This document shows, in pieces, positions 1 to 13,100 of a DNA stretch of 64,000 bases. The position numbers and the translations under genes were made by a program. Every line of letters begins with the position of its first letter. The first letter of the stretch is position 1. Origin of the DNA: Branchiostoma floridae (Eukaryota > Chordata > Leptocardii > Amphioxiformes > Branchiostomatidae); contig NC_049981.1 in assembly GCF_000003815.2 (NCBI RefSeq), forward strand, positions 4,568,770 through 4,632,769, read 5' to 3'. Below the pieces are notes generated by a model, which did no database searches, was not told where the DNA came from, and saw only the letters and a list, made by a program, of their open reading frames with translations.

Positions 1-363
1 CGATGGCGCGTTAGCTGAAAATCAGAGGGTCTGCTATAGCGCATATATCCCATCAGATGACACCATATTGTTAAGAGTTGAGACATGGCACAGAGTTGAT
101 ATAGTTCTCTTATTCCAACCATCAAATGCAGATATAGTGTCCTATGGACTACTCCATTTTACAAAGACGTATTCCTTTAGTTTCATTTCCTTCCTTTAGC
201 TATAGCTTAAATCGGTAAATACTGCATTGAGGCTATTGAACACTCGCTTCTGTTTTTCTAAGCTAACCAATTGCGCTACGATCATTTTGAATGTCAGAAT
301 GAAATAGTAGAGAATGCTACTAGAGCTGAAAAAAAAATAAATAACGAAATATGTTTACTCTAG
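1..363. other. end of an intron of the large + strand gene
   Basis: No coding signal is visible. The stretch ends in a CTAG acceptor just before the exon at 364. That makes it the 3' part of an intron whose upstream exon lies outside the window. Confidence 0.6.
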
Positions 364-650
364 GCCGCCGCTGTTTTGATTCGTCTGATCAACACCAAAG
401 CAGGGGAGGCTAAAGACGAAGACGTCAGGAGGGAGATGGTCACACAGGCCAAGAAACTTGCAGCGGTGACTCAAGACATGGTCACAGCTGTGAAGGTGAA
501 CACTTTTCTTAAAGGAACACAACACACAAAACTTACACACACACATACATACACACACACACACATATACGCAAACACACAGACGCACAAATACACAAAC
601 ACAGATACACACAGATACACATACACACACACAAACGAACACTAACACAA

Positions 651-682
<32 letters not shown>

Positions 683-804
683 GCACACACACGCACACGA
701 ACACAAACACAAACACACAGACACATACACACACACACAGACACACACACACACACACACGCACACGAACACAAGACACAAACACACAGACACATACACA
801 CACA

Positions 805-861
<57 letters not shown>

Positions 862-1162
862 GTACCCTCATTTTCATCAGTTAACAACATTCTACATAAT
901 ACCGAGAAGAGTATGGATGTATTAGTTATAGATATATATTGTACTAAAGGTCCCTTTGTATTGTAGGAATATGGGCCACATTTCATTCCTTTTTATTTCA
1001 TTTTTCATATTTTTCCACTGCATCCAGACCACTGTGGCGAATCCCGACGACGAGAGCCAGCGTGAGATGTTCAGAACGTCCGTGGACGAGCTCATCTCAG
1101 CTAGTAACCTAGCAACCAGCAATGTCATCGAATGCTCCATGAAACTGGCTGGAACAATGAAG
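364..1162 (+). CDS. exons 1-2 (visible): talin rod / I-LWEQ-like helical segment
   Basis: Exons 364-495 and 1028-1162 encode visible residues 1-89, both phase 0 at each end. The segment is alanine-rich and amphipathic. KKLAAVTQDMVTAVK is followed by VANPDDESQREMF and DELISASNLATSN. In talin, HIP1R and related rod bundles the same order occurs: a helix ending in Ala-rich LVAA-type sequence, a short Asp/Ser-rich turn, then a helix of NAV..A..NLV type. The likeness is by pattern only. Vinculin/alpha-catenin bundles are the main alternative. The rest of such a bundle would lie upstream of the window. Confidence 0.5.
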
Positions 1163-4100
1163 GTAAAAAAATAGCAGAAAGAACGACTAAACATTGCGGC
1201 AACATGATTAAACATGAAGGGTCAAATGTTTTCAACAGTTAGTACAATGTAAGTGTCTTGAATCGTGGGCTTCAATCGTTGACGTCACAAATTAGATATG
1301 CAGCTCAGACCAACATGTACAAATACGGTCATATCATGTTGTCATTTGCATGACCTTGTGACGTCAATAAGGGCGAGGTGTAATGGCGGATCAGCTACCC
1401 TCAGGCAAGGTTCCACTGACGGTTACCCGTGTAATTATACAATTCAAAGCAGGCATGGCAAAACATTATAGGTAAAAGGCCAGACTTCCTTAAAACCGTA
1501 ATTTGTTTGGTTGACTTCGCGACAAAGTCATATTTACTCAGAGCCGTTATGGATGGATGAGTGGGTAAATGATTTGTTGGGTTCGTACATGGAGAGTATA
1601 ACCAATACGCTCTAAGTGGTGAATGGATTAGTAGGGTATTTGGTATGTGGATAGGTGCCAACAAAACAAAGCACAAGTTTAATCATTGACGTCGTTCTTT
1701 GATACAACAGAGGAACTTCTGATTTCCATGTCTCGTGATCTATTCTGGCTATAGGCAATAATGTTTGTATGGCAGTGCAATGGACAACAGCAAACGATTG
1801 CTTTGAAAAAGCTGACGTTTGTGTTGGATATCGTTTGGTTTTGAACATACTATTTGGAAGATGAACAGATATATGGAAGGTTGTAAAGCTATTGGGCTCG
1901 TTGCAAAGTGAGGTAGGTGTTGCCCCTTGGTTATGAGGAAAAGAGATTCTCATATGTGCAAGAAAGGTGTTAAGAACATAGAATCCGGTTGTTAAACTTT
2001 TAGCTTGAGGGACCGAGAGGATATGGATTCCCCAAAGACTCATCTGGAGTTTTTTAAAATGAGTTATCCCATGCATTATCTTTAGAATCTTCACCTCACG
2101 TCTCTCACAGGCTTTTTCTGTGTGTTTTTAAATAGAGGAATGGATTTAGAAGCAACCGAGGTATTACTCCTTCTAGCATAGCCAATAATGTCTTTACTTT
2201 ACTACTTGTAAAATTTCCCACATTCAGTTGGGTTGCTATTATTCTGTTCTTTACACATAGATAAACTCTTGCGCTATCAAATACGGTGACCCCCTTCTTT
2301 TCTATACATATAGTCACTTCAATTATCATGTATTTGGGTAGTCTCAATAGTTTTAATTAGTTTAACTGATGCTACTGATTTACTTTGAAACCTCATTTCT
2401 TCTCCAGACATACGGAGCGGATGTACGACAGGTAAAGTACGAGCTACCAGCTATCCAGGTGGGGCAAGTCAAGTACAGCACCGCAAACGCCCAGGCTTCA
2501 GGAACTGGTAAAGTTAAATACCAACTCTCGGGCATGCAGGCTAACGTACAACAGACAAACATCACACAGCTACCAACTGTTCAGGTTGCTCAAGTTCAAT
2601 ACCAAGGTTTGTTATGGTTTATTCGTGTGTATTTAAAATTTAGTATCATTCGAGCTAGAGGTACAATGTTCTCTATCGTAGCTTTTTATTTCATCACGCG
2701 TATATGCTATAGGTTACACCCATTTCAATTTGGACGGTGCCCTCGTTCTGCTCTCTTTGTGACCTAAAGTTTGACATATAGTTCAATGGATTATATCTAT
2801 ATATTTACTAATAGGAAAAAAAACTTATGTTTTGTGTTTAAATGACTTTTAAGCCACACCTTTACATTTTGTATGATAAACCTAGTATGAAATCGAAAGG
2901 TAAAGACCTTCGTTTTAGGTCGCAAGGAGAGTGTAGCGCGATGGTCTAATGTTTGGGAGAGAGCCTTATTGATCATGTAAACTTCTTTGCTAATTAAAAT
3001 CTGTTTATTCTTGTCCAATTGGTTATAAACTGAGTAAACCATTTATTTATATATTCATTCAATTTTGTCGAACGCCTAGGTGCAGGATCACAGCCTAGCG
3101 GTGGTCAAGTCAAGTACCAACTTCCAACAATGCAGCATGGTGTACAGCATAGCAACATTGGACAGCAAGGTATTTATAGCCTCTGAAAGTAAACTCTGAG
3201 TCATTGTACTGCGAACTACTATCTGTTACATCGTTACCATTAAGATTCAAGCACCAATATGTCTCACAATGTATCTTTGTTCTCACAACAGTTCAGATTG
3301 CTCAGGTCCAGTACCAAGGAGCGAACGCGCAGCAAAGCGGTGGACAAATCAAGTACCAACTGCAAGGGGTACAGTCTGGGGGACCCCAGGGCAATGTTGT
3401 TCAAGGCGTACCTGTACAGGTAAGACAGGTAGAGATTTCAAAGTTGAAACCTTTCTTTAACAGGTCGCTTTTCATTCCGGTCACGGTAAGGGTCAGGTGA
3501 AATACAACAGGTATACAGATTACATTGAGTCCTGTTAAATCTATTAACCTATATCAATACAAAATATGGTACAAAACATATAGTAGGGTGAAAAGCTCAG
3601 CGTTTTTAGTCCGTATCCGTTCGTTTTAGTCTTACTTTTACTTCAAGCAGGTCAGATTTATGGCCGTACGTACGTGAATCAGGTGGTAAGTTATTCCAGA
3701 CATTGGGTCCAGGGGAAGCTATCAATCTTCTGAAGGTCTCTCGTTTAGTAAGCTTATAAGGTAACATTACTGATTGGTGAACATGTGAATAGTTGATTTC
3801 CGTCACAGGAACATCTCTTTATATCATTTCAAGATCCTCCTAGTTGAAAATGGGTAGTCTTTTTAGTGTTATTTCATGGCAGTAAACGATTTACGTAATG
3901 TCTGTTGATTTATATTTCCCAGGTCCATTACCAAGGAGCGCAACATCAGCCAGGTAGTGGACAAGTCGCGTATCAGCTAGCGGGTGCCGGGCAGGCTAAC
4001 ATGGCTCAGACAAACGTCGCGCAGCGAAACGTCTCACAGGTAAAATATCAGCTTTTGATCATGGCGTCAATTATAGCATTTTGACTTAGAGAATAATGGA

Positions 4101-7100
4101 AAAATGACGCCGTACGGCGTTGGCGTAACAGTTATGGTGTTAGAAGCTTTAGGATTCATCAGCATTCGACTCCTCATTAAGAGACATTTCGAATGATACC
4201 ATAGTTTGCCTATTTGAGACACTTTTCAAAAATCCACATTTTGGGTCGTGGTTACAGGGATTAATGTACTGACATACCCCAATGTGTCCTTGCATTGGAA
4301 AAAGCAATGATCACGACTTTCTATTCTCTTTGGGTGTAAAAAAGGTACTTGACATCGGCTTCGGACGTAAAAAAGTGGTGGAAGGAAATGATTGGTTCCA
4401 CCTACCATGAATACCAACCGCAAAACTATGATTACCAAAGAAGCTATGGGGCTACCTTTGCCGTTACCAATGCCCTTCCACATGCGTACATTGTACATGG
4501 AAGATATTATCTGACTGTTTGATTTTATTTGGTTTATTCGGCTGTATAATCACGAGAAATGCAGCAAGGGCTAGCCCTGGTAACAGTACAGTATACAATA
4601 TACAAAAACAGTATTAACGATACAGGTAACTTTGGCCACAGAGGCGATCCGTGTTTACAGCTTGACTAGCCGTCGTACGGTCTAGAATGTCAGTGTCTGA
4701 TACCAATAATATTACTAGGTTATCTACGTAAAGCTAGTTAGAGCGATTAACACGCTTGAGCGCTATAATGTATACGTACTACAGTACAGATCGTTCAGTA
4801 AGAATAGTAATAAAATGTTCCTGTATCTCTAAATGACCAATGAAGTGATTCATGTTAACATTTGACCCGTCTCAGGTGAAATACCAGCTTCCAGGTGACC
4901 AGGTGCGCAGTGACGTCCGTTACGTCACCGTGGACGGTGGCCAGTTCCCGGGGATGGACAGCAGGGGCAGCACTCTGGACAGCCGCAACGCGACCTTGGG
5001 CAGTAATCTTAGCGGCCAGATCTTCATTCTGGACAGCAGGTACAGCAATAAGATCAATATTTCAACTCAATGTTTTCATTGGCTGTGCCCTATCTTTATT
5101 TCCAATGGATCAGAGAGGCATTATACTTTTGTATGTATACATGCTTTGGAAATTGACCATTCCATTGAACACTACGGGACGAAAAATCCCTATTTCATTT
5201 TCTTTCATTGTTTTTTTCATTCATTCATTCATTCATTCATTCATTCATTCATTCATTCATTCATTCATTCATTCATCCATTCATTCATTCATTCATTCAT
5301 TCATTTATTGATCCAATTAATCACCGAACCATTCATTCCGTTTATTCAATCATTAATTTACCGATTAATTCATACGTTTGTCCACTCATTGATGGATTTC
5401 ACTAATGTCTTCATTCACTACAGGTACAACACGTTGGACAGCAGTCAGTACCCCAGCCCGAACAGCAGAGGCAGCACGCTGGACAGCACGGTGACGTCAT
5501 CAACCATGGAGTCTTTCAACGAGTCCTCAGTCTCCACCAGAGCTGATTACAGTAGCCGCACAGACTACAACACCAGGGCTGACTACAATGTCAAAACCAA
5601 CATTGTAGATGAGACACAGGTAAGGACTGAATGAACGGGCTCCATAATTGGATAGATTAGCTAAATGAGTACCTACTCCAGGGGCACCCACGTCATTTGA
5701 AACATTTGGTGTCGTTTCAAACATTGACTCAAAGGCTCAGTCAGCAGCTTAATTTCCTTTTAACTCTTCTTGACTTACGCAGCATTCTATAGTGTGTGTG
5801 TGGGGGGGGGGGGCTAACATTGTCTCATTCTATGAGTGTGTACTGCAGCGTATGACCTTATTTGCTAATATGACCTTTGTTGCAGATACTGTTTTTTTAA
5901 TCGGATCTACCTCTTATCTTAGTGTTACTTGGAAACATGATCAACTCATCTTACGTCCAAGGTCCTCCTCTAACGTTGTCTTTTGAAGGTAACAAATTAT
6001 CACTTGTTACAAATATGCAGGTGAAATACAACTATGGCGTGAAGAAGGGGTTGAAGGGCACAGCGCTGGTGAACATGAACGCGCTGAGCCAGGAGAGGAA
6101 ACGGAAACACGACGGTAACCTCGAGCAGGAGGTCAGGTTCGTGGAGGAGAAGAAGACTATATACGAGGTCAGTTCAAAATTTCAACGTGTTTCTAGAATA
6201 CAAGGCGAAGCCGTATTTCTTTCTTTCTTTTTATTTTCTTTCATTATTTCTAAAATTTCATTCGTGTCGGTAAACATATTTCAGGCAAAGTTGAACTAAG
6301 ATTGCGAACAAAAATGTTCGCCTTCTTTGCCAAGGAATGGCCAATTTATCGATTGTATAAATGCCACGTAATGCATGTAGAACACGTGATTCGACGAGAA
6401 CGTATTCGTATGGATCATATCTGGGGGGTTGCCATACAATTTTTGCAATTGATGAATTACCGTCAAACTATGTAACGTTAGAAAGATTAAAGCTTAAAAT
6501 TGTACGTTATATGTATACCTTTACCTTCATCTAGTTCCAACCGCCACTTGAGGCCCCGTATGTATGTGCGTCAGAGTTACAAAAGCACACCCGATATGCG
6601 CAAAATAATCTAAGGCCAGGTATAATATTACTAATGACAAAATGGCTTATGTTGTAGTGGGGGATTGACAGAGGGATGTCCGGAAAGGCTATCGTGAACC
6701 TGGATGCCCTGAGCACCCGGAAGAAACGGAGGGTGAGGAGGAGGAAGAAGGTTGTGGAAGGATACGAGGAATACGAGGTACATGTATGTTCTGAAAGGCG
6801 TCAAGGTTTAAAATGAAGATAGCTCTCTGTCTCCCTTCTGTCTCTCCCTTTATCTCTCTCTCTCTCTCTTCCTTAATCTATCATTCTGTAATCGCTTAAT
6901 GCGAAATCATAATTCGTCTATAAAAAAGTGGTAGAGATGAAGAGGATGCTTAGTTTGTTCATGAAATGATAGTATGCAAGATGCTTTTGTTTGAATGTCA
7001 GGGGGAGCTTAGGTCAGCAATGCTTATTCGCATATCTATTTGAACCGCAAATTTACATATGAATAAATTTGTCCCTAGATTATGAGCATTAAAAAACGCA

Positions 7101-10100
7101 GCACATTATACACATGTACATTATATAACCGAACAAGACATAATGAGGGCAAGCAGAAGGCCACAAAAAGCAACTAAACCATTGAAGAGTATTAGGCACA
7201 AAAACGTATCAAGACAATTTACTGTCTTTTCCTCCTACTTTATAATACAAGACCCGTTGCTTATTTGATCAATGACTTCGAGATTTTCACCGTCAACGAT
7301 TAAGAATTACATTTTTTTTCCATTACTTAATCTCAGACATTATGTTGAACATTTAAATTCCTACACGTTTACAGTACAGTGACGAGTACAGCGATGGTGA
7401 CGGTGAGGGTGACTTTGACATTGACGACGACCTTGACGAGAAGAGGCGACTGGCGCGACTGAGGATGGAGGAGCCCTTCATCAAGCGTTCCACGGTCATC
7501 GTCGAGGTGAGACTATAAGAAGTCACGTGATTATGACGTCACGTACCGTCAGCCATGTTGATGGTTCATGCAACCTTGCAGTCATCGTCGAGATGGGCTT
7601 TTCTTAGTCTGTGTAACACAAACTCCGCTGTCCAGGGCTCTAACTGGCCCCTCCCCGCGGAGTTTGTGCTCCACTAGCTATAACCTGGGGGAACTGTTGT
7701 AGAAAATACCAACACCGATGGCAAGCCAGGATTTTGGTCAAGCCCCCATTACCGTGGAAACCAGTATATTAGCATGTCTCCACCACCCAGACGGTGGGCG
7801 GGCTAGTTGCCTCTCCCATTGTCTGTGCTGGGCTGTGGTTCTCTGTGTGAAGGACCCATGGGAGCAGAGGCATGTTTGTGTTTAATAGGAAAACAACGTC
7901 TTGTGCCAGTTGTGGGGATTTCAAGAAACTTGAAGGAATCTTGGAGCGCAGACTTTCCTGGAACTATTATTTTGCCTGGTGGTGAGATTTTATGTGGCCA
8001 GCAACGAAAGCTTGGCATAAAGTACATTTTTTTAAAATCTATATAGGCAGAGAACTGCAGAAAAACAGTTGGTTCACAAAAATGCGCCATGTTGTTGCGA
8101 CAGTTGAAGCCTGTCAACCTCCTTGGTCAAACTTCTCAGAACCATGATATGTCCCTCCTATAATGATTGGCACATCAAAAGTTATGCCACAGGCACATCT
8201 ACCTAAATGAATGCTATTCTATGTATTGAAGGGTAATTTTCACATTAGTTCTTCGGTGTAGCGGTTGTTAAAAAAAGACATCATTTTATAATAGTAGAAC
8301 TCTGTTCCCACCATCAGTACAAGTGGCACAGATCAGAGAGATCAACTACAGATAAGAGGTGTGATGCTGTCAATCACCACATAGCAACCCACCCCAGTCC
8401 ATAGCAACCAAAAGCCAGGCTCTGGTGGGCTCCCGGCAATTACATACATTATCCATATATGGAAAACCCAGTTCCCTTGACTAAGGGCTATTCTCTATCA
8501 AGCTGATAGTGGGCCGGCGGATGTTTGGCGGGCTGCTATAAGCGAGATTTAATCAGGCTAGGCTTTTCTGATTGGTTGCAAGAAGTCACTTGACTATCAT
8601 GTGTTGAACTTCTGTCATTTTGATTTAAAGTTGAAAGTAGGAACTTACTGGGATGAATTCTTTCTTATTGAGGTATTAATAACGCCTCACAAGTCTGATC
8701 TTAACATTTTGTTCTGCAATAAGTACGGTTGAATGGATTTAGTTGGATGATAAAGCAACTTTTACCTCCTGTCTTATTGATTTATCAGGGTCTCGTGTGG
8801 AAACTGTGCAGGGTGTTCAGCTCAGAACCCAGGAGTCTTGTTTTTTTTTATCATTCTACTGGTCTTATCCATTGGAAAAAAAAAAAACTATTTATTAGAC
8901 GTTCCAGCAGGGTGCAAAAATAGGTACCTTACTTCGGTTGGGGAGGTAAATTAAGGCAGTGGAATGAGGGATTTGGACCCCACCCTAGAGACAGTGAATA
9001 ACAACTCGCTGCCCTTGGAATCTCAAAGAAAGCTATAGCACCACATGTACCTTTACCGGCCGACCCATTGGCTCATTTAGATTCATGATAAATCGTTTGC
9101 CTTCCAGGATAACGGAGAGGAGATAGACTTGGAGGATGTCAACCCCAACTTTGAGGCGTTCTTCCGTAACATGAAGAAAGGAGAGCCGAGGGAAGACGTT
9201 ATGAAGGAGCTGGAAGATGCCATTGATCTGTCCGACTTAATCGAGATCGACCAACTGACAGTAAGAAGAAACTCTTACCTCTATACATGCACTACGTATT
9301 TGTGTCTTTGATATATGCCATATTTGCGTCTTTAAAGATCATTTAGTAAGAAGGAAGCATTGGAATTTATATCTTAATGTGATGTCGTCTGTGTGAGTTT
9401 TGTTTTAATGAAAGAAAAACCAAAAACAGAAAGATATGCATATCACTTTTATAAAAATGAAAGTGATAAAAGGAAATTAAAGTAAATAAATAAAATATTG
9501 AACAAGTTTACATGACAGGTGCTATGTATAGTATCTAAAAGTTCATCGTACCAGGGAGATTCCTCGAATTGCACTTATTACCAGTCATATACACAATTAC
9601 AATGAAGAGTAAACCACCGTGACGACTTAATTGAAAGCCCCGGGATATAAATAATAAGGACTGAAAAAATTTCAAGCAGCAACACAGCCGGGATCAAACT
9701 CACGGCTTCTAGTTCCTGGTGGAGGACCGCTCAACCACTTGACTGCGCGTGCTACGCGCAGAGAAATCTGACCTGTATTTACATAACATTGGAAATGCGC
9801 TAATCGTGTCGACTTCTGAATTTAAACCGTTATGTATTTTCTCTCTCTTTAGCCTGAAAACAGGAACGAAGGCCTTACTGAAGCCGAGGAAAGGAAAGTG
9901 AGTCCGGAGAACATTCCTCCCGACTTCTCCGCCTTCTTCGCCACGTACATTGCCACCTACGGGTGGCCCAGCGATCCGGAGGTTCTGGGAACAGGAGCCA
10001 AGCCCATAGAAGAACTGATAGATCCAAAGTCCCTGTTGAAACCGGACGTAAGTATCCTCTTATGTAAACCTTGAAATTTGTATATATCAAGCATCAACCC

Positions 10101-13100
10101 TTGCGTACTGGTCCGCGATTAGTTTTTTTTCTAACTACTACTGTCATTCAATCGGATGCTTCCCCTCCTAAAAACGGTTGTAAAGTTACCAGCCAATCAT
10201 GTTGTTTCTTGACCGAATTTTCCAATGTGATTGGCTAAAAATGACGGATCGTAGGCCGGCTCGCAAAGAAATCCCTTTGATATATCCAATATGCACCTGG
10301 CATGAGGGTGTAGACTAAGCCAGCATCCAGCATTTTTAAATTCATATCATTTGCAAAACATGCTTTAATTTTTCCCAGCATCTGAATGTAATAAATTCTT
10401 AATTAGAATCATTTTAATATAACCACACTTCGCTGTAACTCAAAAGTTTCGCCAACACAAATTAGCTGTCACGCTAAGCAACAATATAACAAGGGGTCTA
10501 ATATTCCAAGAACTTCAAAACTTCTTGTAAACATCCACTAACATACTAAATATTCAAACCATACAAACATGCCTTTTCTTTTTATGCTACGGACATGAAT
10601 CTCATTGTCAAACAAACAACATTCACCACAACACCCGCGTTGCACGGAGGTAATAAAACTTAAAAAGAAAGTACACCTGTCTGATCAAGTGTTTACTTCC
10701 CAGGATCCTGATGGAGGGGAATCTGCTGTGTCAGAGGAGGAAGGAGGAGAATGTGGACCTGATCTCTTAGGTGGCGGCGGAGGGGGAACGAAGGTAAACA
10801 GTCGCGGAGGCATACAGTCGGGTCGACCCAACTAGCTAGTTACTGGCTAGTAACAAGGGCTAGCAACTCCCCTGACAGAAAGCATTCCATTGTAGTAAAC
10901 ATTATATGTCTTCGGATCCTTGTTTTTTTCTTCTATGAAAATTGACACCAGTCTTCAGCTTGTATTTTTTAGCAGCTGACCTCAAGGGGTTGTGGATACT
11001 GGTCTTAAACTTTTTTGTGCTACACGTTTGTAGTTGTGTCAGTCCCTGTTTTTTTTCTTGCATTTATGCTATTAAAATCTGTTAATTTGAATGGCAAGAA
11101 ACGTACAGAAATCACAGTAACTGATAACTGAAACAACGACCTAACTCTATGCGACTAGATCAAAGACACTATGGTATTCAAAAAAGTTAGTCTCAAGACA
11201 GTGTTGATTCGGTAGCAATAATATGAGTTTGTAATCATTTTTGCACCACAGATCACGAGACTACAAGTTATTCCGTTAAAGACTAACATTTCTTGGTAAC
11301 ATTAACGGTAACATTAAACATCGTTTTTTTCTTGCTGCTTGTTTCCCCCCAGATGTTCGTGTTGCCAGACTATGACAGTTACTTCCTCCGGGCGAAAACA
11401 AGGCCGCAGGGGAAGTTTGTGCAGTGTGATCTTGGGAACGACAGGTCTAACGAACCGCGGAAAATTGCAGTTGGCTTCATGATACCCTATAGAAGGTAGG
11501 TTTTACATTGTGGTGTTGTCAAAATTTGTCACTGTAGTCAGTAATAATGTTATTTTGCTATGAAAACTTTGGACTTTCCGTTATCTTTTATGAGGTTAAG
11601 CCGGACGATAAGAATCAGGTAAAATTTCAATGCGTTTTTCTGTCATTGGACATTTATTATTTTTGTTTCCTTTTTGAATGATGCGCTAAAAGACGCCCTT
11701 ACATACTACGTGTTAGACATACATGTTAGGTACAACATTTATCTTTTCTTTTAGTATGACAGCAGGAAAAGAAATTTCTTTTATATTTACACTTGTAAAT
11801 TGATATGTTAGTATTCTTCTTTTACTGAATTTTGTTTTATTTCTTATTGTTTCTTCTGTGTAGGATTGTGTTGGCATGCGCGCCGGCTGACGAGCCTAGG
11901 AAGAAGGCGCAGGCGCAGTTGGTGCGAGTCCTGAAGACGTTCCACTCAGTGGCGGTGAAGGTGAGTTGGCTTTAATTTCCATTCTTTAGGCTATATTGAT
12001 TCAATCGTATTGTTGACATTATCTAGGAATCACATAACTGATACCACCGAGTGAAAAAAAATGAAAGAAAGAATTTGCATTTAATATGAAATGTAAGTGG
12101 TCGATAATGTTAAACAGATGTCAGTACATGGTATACCGAACAAGGGATTATTGATGTGTGTCCTGTCACGTATTATTCTTTGACAACATGGGGTAAAATG
12201 CAGCAAATATGACGTACGCAGACGTAAATATTTTTTCTTTTCGATAAAAATATAATCTTCAATTCAGACTACAATGATTTAATTGCCTTCCTATTGAATG
12301 TCAACTTGTCTTCCCAAGAAGATTGCAAGTAACAGTTGCATGCAAAATTATTCAAACCCCTTCACATGTTTCCTATTTTGGCAAAATAAGAAACATTACA
12401 ACTGCAAAGCAGTGCCAAATCATATGACTCGTAGACACCTAGTTTATTACAATTCATTACAAGAGCAAAAGTCAAGATTTTATTGCATAGTTCATCCAAA
12501 TATGCAAATTTCCTAGAAAAAGCACGTTGCAAAATGATTCACTCCCCTGCAAGGATGTAGCTTCACAAATGTAGCAAATGTTTTATCATTATAACTAACT
12601 TGTCTTGATTGCTGTTGAAGGTTATCCGAGCTGTGCTGTCCACACGGACACGGGTGGTGTACAAACGCACCTACCGGAGAACAGGGGGGAACGGAGATGG
12701 TGCATATGAGAAGAAGACTGGGGCAGAGGTAGGGAGATGGATAATTGTACGGCAATCTTATCATATAGTATATATACTTGGTCCATTTTGAAGATTTTCC
12801 ACTGTCTTACAACACCAAAATTTGCTTAGCTCGAATTTTTTGTAGCACTTACGTCAACCTTCTTCAGGAGTGATGATTCAGTTGCTATGATCACGTGACT
12901 TAGAGGCGAATCATAAATGCCTGGCATGTAATATTGGCCCCCGTCTCTGTTGAGTGTCGGCCGGTGTGCCCTTATGTAGATGGCCCCCTTTACCCCCCTC
13001 GCAAAGTATTCCGTTTCGGTGTCCAATATTTGTACTTTGTTGAGGTAAGCAAATTTGGTGTTGTTAGACAGTGGAAAATCTGCAATAAGTACCGCATCAA

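Noticed and set aside
355-986. Several long frames of VCVCVC or THTHTH on both strands
   Set aside because: They are translations of the CA microsatellite; only 364-495 at the left is a true exon.
5040-5423. Continuous frame through FIHSFIHS linking two exons
   Set aside because: The ATTC microsatellite happens to be open. A donor at 5040 and an acceptor ending at 5423 restore phase, and the composition changes abruptly.
9672-9770. A functional tRNA gene on the minus strand
   Set aside because: A- and B-box-like motifs exist, but the acceptor and anticodon stems do not pair well. SINE origin is more likely.
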